Assembly (NCBI RefSeq): GCF_014336955.1 | Contig: NZ_QRAI01000001.1 | Span: 62,001-126,000 of the forward strand | Length of the DNA stretch: 64,000 bases | Direction of reading: 5' to 3' | From: Saccharophagus sp. K07 | Lineage (GTDB): Bacteria > Pseudomonadota > Gammaproteobacteria > Pseudomonadales > Cellvibrionaceae | Part shown: in pieces, positions 9,590 to 18,862 of the stretch | Layout: each line of letters opens with the position of its first letter | How positions within the stretch are numbered: the first letter of the stretch is position 1 | Translations under genes and position numbers: made by a program | Notes under the pieces: model-generated | Seen by the model: only the letters and a program-made list of their open reading frames with translations | Databases searched by the model: none | What the model was told of the DNA's origin: nothing

Positions 9590-11107
9590 TTAATGGTCTT
9601 CTTTTTTAGGTAACGGGCAGTGGAAGCTTTCAACAACTTCGTTATCGCGCACGGAATGTAAATGCACATCAAAGCCCCACAAGCGGTGGATGTGCTTGAG
9701 AACTTCCTGTGCAGATTCTTCATCCAGCGGTTGGCGATTGAACTGCTGGTGATGCAGCGTAATGGAGCGATCACCGCGCACATCCACTTCATAAATTTGA
9801 ATATTGGGTTCGCGGTTGCCCAAGTTGTATTGGGCGGACAAGGCCTCTCTAACGGCTCTATAACCCTCGTCATCGTGAATAGCCGTTACGTCGATGGTGG
9901 GGTTTTTATCATCGTCGAGGATGCAGAACAGTTTCAAATCGCGCATGACCTTAGGAGAAAGGAATTGCAAAATGAAACTTTCATCCTTGAAATTGCGCAT
10001 GGCGAAATCCAACGTCTCCACCCAATTACTGCCGGCAAATTCAGGAAACCAACGCTTGTCTTCCTCGGTTGGATTTTCACAAATGCGTTTTAAATCCGTA
10101 TAAATGCTGAAGCCGAGAGTGTAGGGGTTAATGCCGTTGTAATAAGGGCTGTCGTAAGAGGGCTGATAAATTACGCTGGTGTGCGATTGCATAAATTCCA
10201 GCATAAAACCATCGGTAACCAAACCGCGATCATACAGCGTGTTGATCAAATGGTAATGCCAGAACGTCGCCCAGCCTTCGTTCATTACCTGGGTTTGCCG
10301 TTGCGGATAAAAATACTGGGCAATTTTGCGCACTATGCGCACGATCTCGCGCTGCCAGGGTTCGAGCAGGGGCGCTTTTTTCTCGATAAAATACAGCAGG
10401 TTTTCCTGAGGTTCTTCAGGAAAGCGCACTTTTTTCTTTTGCTTTTTATCGTGATCGTCGTTAGGAATGGTGCGCCACAAATCGTTGATTTGCCGTTGCA
10501 AATATTCCTCGCGCTCTTTCTGGCGCAGCTGTTCTTCCTGGGTTGAAATAGGGTAGGGGCGTTTATAGCGGTCGACACCGTAATTCATGATGGCGTGACA
10601 GGAATCGAGAATCGCTTCCACCGCTTCCACACCATATTTTTCCTCGCACTCTGAAATGTACTGTTTAGCGAACACGAGATAATCAATGATGGACGATGCA
10701 TCCGTCCAGGTGCGGAATAAATAATTGCCTTTAAAAAAGGAATTGTGCCCATAGCACGCGTGGGCAATTACCAAGGCCTGCATCATCATGGTGTTTTCTT
10801 CCATGAGATACGCAATACAGGGATTGGAGTTGATTACAATTTCGTAGGCCAATCCCATCTGGCCGCGATTGTAGGATTGCTGCACGTTGAGAAATTGTTT
10901 GCCGTACGACCAGTGGTTGTAGCCAATGGGCATGCCCACGGATGCGTAGGCATCCATCATCTGCTCGGAGCTGATGATTTCGATCTGGTTGGGATAGGTA
11001 TCCAGGCCAAATTCTCGGGCGATTTCGCCGATCGCTTGATCGTAGGCCTGGACCAACTCGAAACTCCACTCTGAGGAGGTCGAAATCGGATTTTGTGCTC
11101 GTGCCAT
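9590..11107 (-). CDS. SpoVR family protein
   Basis: A 505-aa member of the SpoVR/YcgB family, close to the usual E. coli YcgB length of about 510. It starts MARAQNPIST and has the conserved EWSFELVQAYDQAI region, HACYGHNSFFKGNYLF and NEGWATFWHYHL, with histidines suggestive of a metal site. The biochemical function is unestablished; the family is linked to sporulation cortex in Bacillus and to stationary phase or stress in proteobacteria. It is the last gene of prkA-yeaH-spoVR and begins one base after the yeaH stop. Confidence 0.93.
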   Translation of the reverse strand: MARAQNPISTSSEWSFELVQAYDQAIGEIAREFGLDTYPNQIEIISSEQMMDAYASVGMPIGYNHWSYGKQFLNVQQSYNRGQMGLAYEIVINSNPCIAYLMEENTMMMQALVIAHACYGHNSFFKGNYLFRTWTDASSIIDYLVFAKQYISECEEKYGVEAVEAILDSCHAIMNYGVDRYKRPYPISTQEEQLRQKEREEYLQRQINDLWRTIPNDDHDKKQKKKVRFPEEPQENLLYFIEKKAPLLEPWQREIVRIVRKIAQYFYPQRQTQVMNEGWATFWHYHLINTLYDRGLVTDGFMLEFMQSHTSVIYQPSYDSPYYNGINPYTLGFSIYTDLKRICENPTEEDKRWFPEFAGSNWVETLDFAMRNFKDESFILQFLSPKVMRDLKLFCILDDDKNPTIDVTAIHDDEGYRAVREALSAQYNLGNREPNIQIYEVDVRGDRSITLHHQQFNRQPLDEESAQEVLKHIHRLWGFDVHLHSVRDNEVVESFHCPLPKKEDH

Positions 11108-12388
11108 TTAAGCCACCTTTTTTTGGAACAGCTGGCGGAAAACCGGGAAAATATCGCTCGCGCTGACAAGTTGCCGCATGGCAAAGGTTTGAGGGAAATC
11201 TTCGAGCACTTTCTCATAAGCCGTCCAGAGCGCTTGATGTTCTCTGGCGGTAATCTCGATATAGGAAAAATACTGCAATTTGGGCATCAAGCGTTCTGAC
11301 AAAACCTTGTAGCAAATCGTGGAGTCATCGTTCCAGTTATCGCCGTCCGACGCCTGGGCCGCGTAAATATTCCATTGTTCCGGAGGATAGCGCTCGCTGA
11401 TGATTTCATCGGTCAATTTAAGCGCGCTGGAAACTATGGTGCCGCCGGTTTCACGACTGTAGAAAAATTCCTGCTCATCCACCTCTTTAGCGCTGGTGTG
11501 ATGGCGAATAAAGACGACTTCCGTATACTCGTAATTGCGTTGCAAAAATAAATAGAGCAGCAGGAAAAAGCGTTTTGCGATGTCTTTGGTCGCCTGATCC
11601 ATCGAACCGGACACGTCCATGATGCAGAACATCACTGCGCGTGAACGCGGTACAGGGTGTTTGACGTGCAGGTTGTATTTGAGATCGAAATCATCCAGCC
11701 AGGGCACACGCTGAATTTTTTTGCGCAGTTCGGCGATTTGCGTCTGAATTTCGCTCAAGCGCAGCAAATCATCCGGATGGGAAGCATTTAAGAGTTTCGC
11801 TTCTTCCTCTTCCAATTCTTTCAGCTTGCGACGTTTGCCGCCGGTCAATGCGATACGACGTGCATTGGCGGCGCGCAGTGAGCGGACAATATTGATTTTG
11901 CCTGGGGTGCCTTCGTTGGCAATGCCGGCGCGATGCAATTTGTATTCGGTATTGCCGGCGAGGTGGCGCTTTACCAAATTGGGCAGCGCCAGATCTTCAA
12001 ACATGAAATTGAGAAATTCTTCCTGGGTGATATTAAAAACGAAGTCATCCATGCCTTCGCCCGAATTACCAGCGCCTTTGCCATTACCGCTGCCGCCGCC
12101 ACCTTCGGGCCGTTTGATCTGATCGCCAGTGACAAACTCCTTGTTGCCAGGAAGAACACGTACTTTTTTCCCGCCTTGCCCATGATGAAAAATGGGTTCC
12201 CCAATATCTTTGGCGGGTATGCTGATTTTTTCTCCATTGTGGATATCGGTAATGGAGCGTTTATCGATTGCTTCAGACACCGCTTTTTTGATGTGCTGGC
12301 GATAGCGCTCCAAAAACCGTTGCCGATTTACAGTGCTTTTGTTTTTTGAATTCAATCTGCGATCGACAATATAGGTCACTCGTGACAC
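11108..12388 (-). CDS. YeaH/YhbH family protein (DUF444)
   Basis: A 426-aa DUF444 protein with a C-terminal von Willebrand A-like fold carrying a MIDAS motif, Asp258-x-Ser260-x-Ser262 in [10 protein letters not shown] glycine-rich low-complexity stretch lies near residues 96-111, followed by an acidic helical segment around 190-225. It is encoded between prkA and spoVR, with a 9-bp gap to the kinase gene and none to spoVR. This three-gene set is conserved widely and co-expressed under RpoS or nitrogen stress in enterics. The molecular role is unknown. Confidence 0.93.
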   Translation of the reverse strand: MSRVTYIVDRRLNSKNKSTVNRQRFLERYRQHIKKAVSEAIDKRSITDIHNGEKISIPAKDIGEPIFHHGQGGKKVRVLPGNKEFVTGDQIKRPEGGGGSGNGKGAGNSGEGMDDFVFNITQEEFLNFMFEDLALPNLVKRHLAGNTEYKLHRAGIANEGTPGKINIVRSLRAANARRIALTGGKRRKLKELEEEEAKLLNASHPDDLLRLSEIQTQIAELRKKIQRVPWLDDFDLKYNLHVKHPVPRSRAVMFCIMDVSGSMDQATKDIAKRFFLLLYLFLQRNYEYTEVVFIRHHTSAKEVDEQEFFYSRETGGTIVSSALKLTDEIISERYPPEQWNIYAAQASDGDNWNDDSTICYKVLSERLMPKLQYFSYIEITAREHQALWTAYEKVLEDFPQTFAMRQLVSASDIFPVFRQLFQKKVA

Positions 12389-12397
12389 CTCATTAGG

Positions 12398-14320
12398 TCA
12401 TTGCGATTTACGGACTCTCAAATACCATTCAGACAGCAATCGCACCTGTTTCTCGGTGTAGCCGCGTTGTACCATGCGAGCCACGAAGTCTTCGTGTTTC
12501 TTCTGATCTTCTTTCGTCGATTTGGTGTTGAAGGAAATAACCGGCAGCAGCTCTTCCGTGTTGGAGAACATTTTCTTCTCGATGACGGTGCGCAACTTCT
12601 CGTAACTGCTCCACAAGGGGTTTTTGCCGTTGTTGTTGGCGCGTGCACGCAAGACAAAGTTGACGATTTCGTTGCGGAAATCTTTTGGATTGCTGATGCC
12701 CGCCGGCTTCTCGATTTTTTCCAACTCTTCGTTCAAGGCTCCGCGGTCGAGAATTTCGCCCGTTTCCGGGTCGCGGTATTCCTGATCCTGTATCCAGAAG
12801 TCCGCGTAGGTCACATAGCGATCGAAAATGTTCTGACCGTATTCGGCGTAGGATTCCAGATAGGCCGTTTGAATCTCTTTGCCGATGAAGGAGACATAAC
12901 GCGGCGCGAGGAATTCTTTGATAAAGGCCAGATAACGTGTCGCAACTTCCTCCGGGAATTGCTCCTGTTCGATCTGCTGTTCGAGAACGTACAGCAGATG
13001 CACGGGGTTGGCGGCAATTTCCGTTGGATCGAAGTTGAATACCTTGGACAGAATTTTGAAGGCAAAGCGTGTCGACAAACCGGTCATGCCCTCGTCGACG
13101 CCCGCACTGTCTTTGTATTCCTGCAGCGATTTGGCTTTGGGATCTGTGTCTTTCAGATTTTCGCCGTCATAGACGCGCATTTTGGAAAACAAATTGGAGT
13201 TTTCCGGCACTTTCAAGCGTGACAACACGGAGAACTGCGCCAGCAATTTCAGCGTATCCGGAGCGCAAGGGGCTTCAGACAGCGAGCTGTGTTGCAACAG
13301 TTTCTCGTAGATTTTGATCTCTTCCGACACGCGCAAGCAGTAAGGGACTTTGACGATGTAAACGCGGTCGATAAAGGCTTCGTTGTTTTTGTTGTTTTTG
13401 AAGGCTTGCCACTCGGATTCGTTCGAGTGCGCGAGAATAATGCCTTCAAACGGAATCGCCCCGAGGCCTTCAGTGCCGTTGAAGTTGCCTTCCTGGGTTG
13501 CCGTCAAAAGCGGGTGGAGCACTTTGATTGGCGCTTTGAACATTTCCACGAATTCCATGATGCCTTGGTTGGCGCGGCACAAACCGCCGGAGAAGCTATA
13601 GGCATCGGGATCGTTTTGGGGGAAGTCTTCCAGTTTACGAATGTCGACTTTGCCGACGAGAGAGGAAATATCTTGGTTGTTTTCGTCGCCCGGTTCGGTT
13701 TTGGAAATGGCGATTTGATTCAGGATCGAAGGATAAACCTTGATGACTTTAAATTGACTGATATCGCCACCGTATTCATGCAGACGTTTTACCGCCCAAG
13801 GTGACATGATGGTTTTGACATATCGTCTTGGAATACCGTAATCCTCTTCCAAGATGGCGCCGTCTTCTTCGGGGTCAAAAAGTCCGAGGGGTGATTCAAA
13901 AACGGGCGATCCTTTGATGCAGTAGATTGGTTGTTTTTCCATCAGGCTTTTGAGTTTTTCTGCAAGCGAGGATTTACCGCCGCCGACAGGACCCAATAAG
14001 TAGAGAATTTGTTTTTTCTCCTCCAAGCCTTGTGCAGCGTGGCGGAAGAAGGAAACGATTTGTTCGATGGATTCTTCCATCCCGTAAAAATCTTCGAACG
14101 CTTTGTAACGTTTGATGATCTTGTTGGAAAAAATTCGGCTAAGGCGCGAATCGCGGGATGTATCGACGAGTTCGGGTTCCCCTATCGCGAGCAACATGCG
14201 TTCTGCTGCGGTGGCATATACGGAGGGGTCTGATTTACATAAATCCAGATATTCCTGGATGGTCAGCTCTTCCTGTTGGGTCGCAGCAAATCGGTTGCGA
14301 TAGTGGTTGAAGATCGTCAT
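12398..14320 (-). CDS. prkA: PrkA serine protein kinase
   Basis: A 640-aa PrkA (YeaG) protein: an N-terminal AAA+-like domain with Walker A GPVGGGKSS (residues 110-118), and a C-terminal region with distant similarity to eukaryotic-type kinases. The length is typical. ATG 14320 has a near-perfect ribosome-binding site (GAGGAGG, 7 nt upstream), consistent with strong expression. It leads the operon with yeaH and spoVR. E. coli YeaG is tied to nitrogen starvation and stationary phase; recent work on PrkA in Bacillus suggests protease activity, so the kinase name may not be the whole story. Confidence 0.94.
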   Translation of the reverse strand: MTIFNHYRNRFAATQQEELTIQEYLDLCKSDPSVYATAAERMLLAIGEPELVDTSRDSRLSRIFSNKIIKRYKAFEDFYGMEESIEQIVSFFRHAAQGLEEKKQILYLLGPVGGGKSSLAEKLKSLMEKQPIYCIKGSPVFESPLGLFDPEEDGAILEEDYGIPRRYVKTIMSPWAVKRLHEYGGDISQFKVIKVYPSILNQIAISKTEPGDENNQDISSLVGKVDIRKLEDFPQNDPDAYSFSGGLCRANQGIMEFVEMFKAPIKVLHPLLTATQEGNFNGTEGLGAIPFEGIILAHSNESEWQAFKNNKNNEAFIDRVYIVKVPYCLRVSEEIKIYEKLLQHSSLSEAPCAPDTLKLLAQFSVLSRLKVPENSNLFSKMRVYDGENLKDTDPKAKSLQEYKDSAGVDEGMTGLSTRFAFKILSKVFNFDPTEIAANPVHLLYVLEQQIEQEQFPEEVATRYLAFIKEFLAPRYVSFIGKEIQTAYLESYAEYGQNIFDRYVTYADFWIQDQEYRDPETGEILDRGALNEELEKIEKPAGISNPKDFRNEIVNFVLRARANNNGKNPLWSSYEKLRTVIEKKMFSNTEELLPVISFNTKSTKEDQKKHEDFVARMVQRGYTEKQVRLLSEWYLRVRKSQ

Positions 14321-15038
14321 AAATGGTCCTCCTCAAACGGCGTGATTCATAACCCGCGGGGGTGCCGAGGTTTTGAATGTAAGTATGTGGCGACGGACAT
14401 GTTCCCGCGTTTCAATCCCCTTGGATAAGCATAGACCTTATGGATTCGCGGCGTTCGGCAATTTGGAAAAAAATTTGCCTCGTTTCGACAAAAAAATGAA
14501 TTACTGGGTTCCAGATAAAGTGATGTTTCGTCGAAGTGCCATGAACTTGGCGACACATTACTGATGATCCTTCTTTAGGTATTTAACCCGATATTTCTGT
14601 CGTCCGCCAAGAAAAAAACGAACTCTTTTTCCTGACAACAAAAGAGCGTTTTGGCTGTCAAACGCACTTCTCTCCCAAAGTAATTCAAGATCCAAGCCAA
14701 ACTTTAATTAATTTCATAGCAGACATTTTCGTTTGACGACAAAAGCCGCTTTTCCTGCATCTCCAAGTTTAAAATTACTTGTTATTAAAACCAGGTCGCG
14801 TTAGATGCAAATAATTTGTTATGCCTGAAATTCGACAGCGTCTGATGGGGAAAATCGCGCGGGATCGGCTTCTTTTGTTATGCAATGGGGGCGCAGAAAG
14901 CGCTAAAAGAGAGTGGGCCAAAGTTGAAGTTCATTGCCCCAATTTGGTGCGCTTTCGGGTTCGATGAATTGAACAAGATGCCCGATTTTGGACAGCTGGT
15001 GCCTGTTTCGCCACAGGCACCGCAAGACCTAACGTAAA
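14321..15038. other. 718-bp intergenic region upstream of prkA
   Basis: No convincing gene is seen on either strand; frames of 63 and 69 codons at 14347-14564 overlap each other and have no family features. The part near 14330 holds the prkA ribosome-binding site, and the long AT-rich stretch (14570-14830) probably contains its promoter. A GGTGCCTG / CAGGCACC hairpin (14998-15021) just downstream of the ispA stop lacks a T-run and may be a weak ispA terminator. Confidence 0.5.
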
Positions 15039-15932
15039 TTAGGCGCTGCGTTGGACTATATAGGCAGAGAGGTCGCGCAGAATGCCGGCTTTTGAACCGA
15101 AACCAGCCAGGGCGTCTATTGCCTCCTCGTGCAATTGTTGTGCTTTCCTTTTGGCTTCATCGAGACCGAGCAGGCTTACGTAGGTAGGTTTGTTGCGTTC
15201 CTGGTCCGCGCCAGTGCGTTTACCCAGGGAAGCGGTGTCGGAAGTAACATCCAAAATATCGTCTTGTACTTGGAACGACAGACCGACGGCTTTGGCGAAT
15301 GTTCGCAAGGCGCGCAGGGTTTTTCTCTCTTCAATGCCTGAGGCCACCGCGCCCATGATGACCGCAGCTTCGATAAGCGCCCCGGTTTTATGTACATGCA
15401 TCTGTTCGAGCAGGTCCATGCTGGGAGACGTATCAACTGCGCCTAGATCAATCGCCTGGCCAACCACCATGCCGGTGGCGCCGGAGGCACGGCCCAGTTC
15501 GCGAGCTACGGCAACCACTTGAGAGGCTGGTGCGTCAACGTTGAGCAAGGTTTCGAAGGCGAGGCACTGTAGGGCATCACCAGCCAAGATAGCGGTGGCT
15601 TCATCGAAAGCGATATGACAGGTCGGTTCCCCGCGACGCAGATCGTCATCGTCCATAGCGGGAAGGTCATCGTGGATAAGACTGTAAGCGTGCATACATT
15701 CCACGGCGCAGGCGCAGGCGTCCACCAACGCTGCCTGCATGTCGCCATTAACCGCCTCCGCGCTGGCGTAAACAAGGATTGGACGCACGCGTTTTCCGGC
15801 GCCCAATAAACTGTAGGACATAGCATCAAGCAGCCTCTCCCCACCGGGGATGCGCGCTGGCAAAGCTCGTTCTAATAATTGGTTGACCCGGCGACTGTAG
15901 GTGGTGATGAACTGTTTCAGCTCAGGCGTCAT
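15039..15932 (-). CDS. ispA: farnesyl diphosphate synthase (polyprenyl synthetase)
   Basis: Condenses IPP with DMAPP and GPP to give FPP for quinones, undecaprenyl phosphate and other isoprenoids. The 297-aa enzyme has the first aspartate-rich motif LIHDDLPAMDDDDLRRG and the second QVQDDILD, plus KTGALI. Possible starts are TTG 15953, ATG 15941 and ATG 15932; the last has AGAAG 9 nt upstream and overlaps xseB by 11 bp, so it is preferred. xseB-ispA-dxs is the usual gammaproteobacterial order, but no dxs follows here. Confidence 0.94.
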   Translation of the reverse strand: MTPELKQFITTYSRRVNQLLERALPARIPGGERLLDAMSYSLLGAGKRVRPILVYASAEAVNGDMQAALVDACACAVECMHAYSLIHDDLPAMDDDDLRRGEPTCHIAFDEATAILAGDALQCLAFETLLNVDAPASQVVAVARELGRASGATGMVVGQAIDLGAVDTSPSMDLLEQMHVHKTGALIEAAVIMGAVASGIEERKTLRALRTFAKAVGLSFQVQDDILDVTSDTASLGKRTGADQERNKPTYVSLLGLDEAKRKAQQLHEEAIDALAGFGSKAGILRDLSAYIVQRSA

Positions 15933-16176
15933 AGGTGTCATCTTCTGTATCAACGAACGGTTTGGTTTCGATTCCCTCGTCTGATTTCAAGAGAACTTCC
16001 ACCTTCTGTTCTGCTTCTTGAAGGGCTTGTTGGCACTCGCGCGTCAGCCGGACGCCTTTTTCAAACGCCTTGAGTGATTCTTCCAGCGGCATATTGCCGG
16101 CTTCCATCGCAGTAACCACTTGCTCCAATTCGCCTAAGGCCCGCTCAAAGTCGAACGCTTTCTTTTTGGCTGCCAT
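15922..16176 (-). CDS. xseB: exodeoxyribonuclease VII small subunit
   Basis: XseB binds XseA in the processive single-strand exonuclease. The 84-aa product (from ATG 16176, GGAG about 10 nt upstream) has the family core FERALGELEQVVTAMEAG, then the LEESLKAFEKGVRLTRECQ helix. The open frame runs 36 bp further upstream to 16212, but that would add residues not typical of the family. It is divergent from pomA and translationally overlaps ispA. The acidic C-terminus (DTEDDTYDA) is usual. Confidence 0.92.
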   Translation of the reverse strand: MAAKKKAFDFERALGELEQVVTAMEAGNMPLEESLKAFEKGVRLTRECQQALQEAEQKVEVLLKSDEGIETKPFVDTEDDTYDA

Positions 16177-16347
16177 AGATTGCTCCGCCGGTGTCGAGTT
16201 GAGGCGCAACACTACCGGACGGCTTGGAGGTGGTCAATTGAAGCAATGCCCGTAGTTTCGACGCTGGCTGGAAAATCCCCGGCTAGACTTAGTTCGTCAA
16301 AAGATTTTCAGAGTTGGCCAATCCGGCCTAACGAAAGTGCGAGGTAT

Positions 16348-17109
16348 ATGGTGGATTTAGCAACCCTGGTGGGGGTGGTGGGCTCCCTTGCCCTGATCGT
16401 GGTCGCCATGTTGATGAGCGGCGAACTCGGTATGTTTGTCGACGGCCCGTCGGTGGTGATTGTCATCGGCGGATCAATGTTTGCGGTAATGGCCAAATTC
16501 GGGTTGGGGCAGTTTCTGAGCGCGGGCAAAGTGGCCGCCAAAAGTTTCGTGGTAAAAAACCCAGACCCCGAAGACCTGATCAGCGAACTGGTGGCTCTGG
16601 CAGATGAAGCCAGAAAAGGTGGTCTGCTTTCCCTCGAAGACAAAGAAGTGAGCAATGCCTTTATTAAAAGAGGCATTCAGCTACTCGTGGACGGTCATGA
16701 CTCTGATGTAGTGAAGACCATGCTCACCAAGGACCGGAACCAGACCATCGAGCGCCACGCTCGCGGAGCTTCGCTGTTCTCCGCCATGGCGGAGGTGGCT
16801 CCGGCGATGGGGATGATCGGAACCCTGATTGGTCTTGTTGCCATGTTAGCCAATATGGATGACCCCAAAGCCATTGGGCCTGCTATGGCGGTGGCCTTAC
16901 TGACGACCTTGTACGGAGCCTTGATCGCCAACTGCATCGCCGGGCCCATCGCCGACAAACTTAAGTTGCGGGCGGCGGAAGAAGCCCTGGTGAAAAGCCT
17001 TGTCATTGACGCGCTCCTGGCAATCCAGAGCGGTCAAAACCCACGCATTATTGATTCGACATTGCGCAACTATCTGCCCGAAGGAAAGCGTGATGTGATC
17101 GGGACATAG
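16348..17109 (+). CDS. pomA: flagellar stator protein PomA (MotA family)
   Basis: The 253-aa inner-membrane stator subunit has four membrane segments, the MotA signature VAPAMGMIGTLIGLVAML, and the helix-IV region AVALLTTLYGALIAN. It starts close to the Vibrio PomA N-terminus (MDLATL). ATG 16348 and GTG 16351 are both possible: GAGG at 16341-16344 is spaced better for the GTG. With PomB it forms a sodium-driven stator ring around the flagellar rotor. The pomB gene follows after 10 bp. Confidence 0.93.
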   Translation: MVDLATLVGVVGSLALIVVAMLMSGELGMFVDGPSVVIVIGGSMFAVMAKFGLGQFLSAGKVAAKSFVVKNPDPEDLISELVALADEARKGGLLSLEDKEVSNAFIKRGIQLLVDGHDSDVVKTMLTKDRNQTIERHARGASLFSAMAEVAPAMGMIGTLIGLVAMLANMDDPKAIGPAMAVALLTTLYGALIANCIAGPIADKLKLRAAEEALVKSLVIDALLAIQSGQNPRIIDSTLRNYLPEGKRDVIGT

Positions 17110-17119
17110 AGGTTGAGTC

Positions 17120-18109
17120 ATGGTCGACGACGATGAAGATTCCGGCTGTAAATGTCCCCCCGGCGCACCGGCCTGGTTAGCGACCTTCGCTGACCTTATG
17201 TCCCTGTTGATGTGTTTTTTCGTTCTCTTGCTGTCATTTTCTGAGATGGACGCCATGAAATTCCGGCGCCTAGCAGGTTCCATGTCGCAGGCCTTTGGCG
17301 TCCAAGCGGAATTTAATGTGGAAGATATTCCCAAAGGAACGAGCATCATTGCGCAAGAATTCAGCCCCGGACGGCCGGAGCCGACCCCCATCAACGAAAT
17401 CTGGCAGAGCACGAAGAATGTCCATGAAATGTCGCTGGACGTGCAGTGTGATAGAGAGTTTGATATCGAGCAGGGAGAAGAAGGCCTGGATGCTGGAGCG
17501 AAGTTACGCGTAAAACAGCGACTTGAAGAGCTTGTTAAGGAAACCGAAAAGGATGCCTACGACTTGGCGGCGGCTTTAAAAGAGCAAATCGAAGACGGCT
17601 CTGTCGAGGTCGAAACGCAGGGGCGCAAAATCATTATTCGAATCCGGGAGAAGGGTTCGTTTAATTCCGGTTCGGCAGATTTGGCACCTGCCTATCGCGA
17701 TGTGATGGAAGAGATACGGTCTGTGATAGCGCTCAAGCCGGGGCGCGTCATAGTGCAAGGACATTCGGATAATGTACCGATTAACACGATACGCTTTCGC
17801 TCCAACTGGGACTTATCTGCCGCTCGAGCTGTGTCAGTAGCCCATGAATTGATGAAGGGTGGTGTAGTGTCTCCCAGCCGTTTTGAAGTGTCTGGCAAGG
17901 CGGATACGCAGCCATTGGTACCGAATACCTCAGCGGAAAACCGCGCGCGTAATCGCCGTGTGGAGATCGTGATCGAGCAGGGATTGGCAGAAGAATTGAG
18001 CGCTGAAGACAAGGCACTTCTACAGACGCAAGACGGGCAGGACATCCTGCGCGAACTCGATATAGCGCCGAAGTATCTGTTTGAGCTCAACCCCCACGAA
18101 ATCTTCTAG
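17120..18109 (+). CDS. pomB: flagellar stator protein PomB (MotB family)
   Basis: The 329-aa stator subunit has a short cysteine-containing cytoplasmic leader (DSGCKCPPGAP), one membrane helix with the ion-binding aspartate Asp25 (ATFADLMSLLMCFF), a plug and linker region, and a C-terminal OmpA-like peptidoglycan-binding domain (VQGHSDNVPI, NWDLSAARAVSV, NRARNRRVEI). The N-terminus resembles sodium-type PomB rather than proton-type MotB. The gene is coupled to pomA. About 1 kb of non-coding DNA with RNA signals follows. Confidence 0.93.
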   Translation: MVDDDEDSGCKCPPGAPAWLATFADLMSLLMCFFVLLLSFSEMDAMKFRRLAGSMSQAFGVQAEFNVEDIPKGTSIIAQEFSPGRPEPTPINEIWQSTKNVHEMSLDVQCDREFDIEQGEEGLDAGAKLRVKQRLEELVKETEKDAYDLAAALKEQIEDGSVEVETQGRKIIIRIREKGSFNSGSADLAPAYRDVMEEIRSVIALKPGRVIVQGHSDNVPINTIRFRSNWDLSAARAVSVAHELMKGGVVSPSRFEVSGKADTQPLVPNTSAENRARNRRVEIVIEQGLAEELSAEDKALLQTQDGQDILRELDIAPKYLFELNPHEIF

Positions 18110-18146
18110 AAGCCAAGCCTCTTGTCGGCCACTGCAGGCGGTGTTT

Positions 18147-18164
18147 TGTAGTCAATGTCTGACA
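18147..18164 (+). promoter_or_regulatory. GacA-box-like upstream activating sequence
   Basis: TGTAGTCAATGTCTGACA matches 9 of 12 defined positions of the GacA/UvrY consensus (TGTAAG, six bases, CTTACA). It is centred about 64 bp before the predicted start of the GGA-rich RNA. A TAAAAT -10 hexamer lies at 18208-18213 with no good -35, as expected for an activator-dependent promoter. The match is by eye. Confidence 0.55.
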
Positions 18165-18219
18165 AAACCTGATGCTGGTGTCGACTGGGCGTTGTTGCAT
18201 AAATCACTAAAATGAGCAC

Positions 18220-18681
18220 TCGTAAGGACGCATTGGGACTTTGCCACGGAAGAGGGATTAGGCATAGCCGCAGGGCTGGGGCGAATCCTGTGAGAGTTCG
18301 CCGTGATGGTAAAACTATCGTCACGGTGTTTTTCGGGACGCTCGAATGGGAAAGGAAAGCAAGGAATTGCGAACGGACTCAGAATGGAAGCGCGCCGCAG
18401 GATGTGTCTTTATAAGGATGTTCATGGACGGTTCGGAAAAGTCATGGATGTACTGCACCACAGGATGAGGTGAGTTGTAACAAATGGACTTTTACAGGGA
18501 TGAACAAGTAAAGGAAATCGCTCGAGGACGAGCCAGGGAAAGGGACTGAAAGACTGTTATAGAAGGACATTGAACTTGGAATTTTAGTCAGGATGACTGA
18601 GTTACGGACTGGGAGCTGTCAGGGAGGGAGGACAGAGAAACCATATCCGAAAGGCGGACCAGGTAGTGGTCCGCCTTTTTT
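18220..18681 (+). ncRNA. CsrB/RsmZ-like CsrA-sequestering RNA (candidate)
   Basis: About 30 GGA triplets fall in roughly 440 nt of the plus strand, against about 7 expected by chance, and almost no TCC. Several GGAs sit in hairpin loops: CACC/GGTG 18456-18472, TGTAA/TTACA 18476-18496, GCTCG-AGGA-CGAGC 18520-18533, AGTCA-GGA-TGACT 18586-18598, and CTGTC/GACAG 18616-18635. This is the design of CsrB, CsrC and Rsm RNAs, which bind CsrA/RsmA dimers and relieve repression of motility, biofilm and carbon-storage genes. A GacA-like box lies upstream and a terminator downstream. The 5' end is estimated. The overlapping 67-codon frame at 18212 looks incidental. Confidence 0.75.
18652..18681 (+). terminator. 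rho-independent terminator of the GGA-rich RNA
   Basis: A 9-bp perfect stem AGGCGGACC (18652-18660) / GGTCCGCCT (18668-18676) with a 7-nt loop is followed by a run of T residues (18676-18681). It is a textbook intrinsic terminator for plus-strand transcription. Confidence 0.9.
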
Positions 18682-18828
18682 CGTTCCGTTATTCATTTCT
18701 ATTTTGCTCTGCATCATTTCTGCTAAATCCTTTATTTCATTAAAATTTTTGCAGTAGTTATAAAGTGCATTAACAAACTTTTCTGTTGTGATGGCCTTTT
18801 CTTAATTCCAAAAATTATGGATTGCGCC

Positions 18829-18856
18829 TTGACTCTTCAAAGGTTCCGGGTACTAT
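18829..18856 (+). promoter_or_regulatory. sigma70-like promoter of the second RNA candidate
   Basis: TTGACT (18829-18834), a 16-bp spacer, and TACTAT (18851-18856) predict a start near 18863. It lies in an AT-rich stretch after the GGA-rich RNA terminator. Confidence 0.5.
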
Positions 18857-18862
18857 TAAAAT

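Noticed and set aside
18212-18415. A 67-codon frame at the start of the GGA-rich RNA
   Set aside because: Arginine-rich composition is explained by the GGA/CGG-rich RNA, there is no ribosome-binding site, and the downstream RNA architecture accounts for the region better.
18619-18801. A 60-codon minus-strand frame with a protein-like stretch (EKFVNALYNYCKNFNEIKDL)
   Set aside because: It has no start codon at its beginning, runs through the terminator of the GGA-rich RNA, and lies in AT-rich DNA where such residues are common. It could be an eroded gene, but nothing supports it beyond composition.
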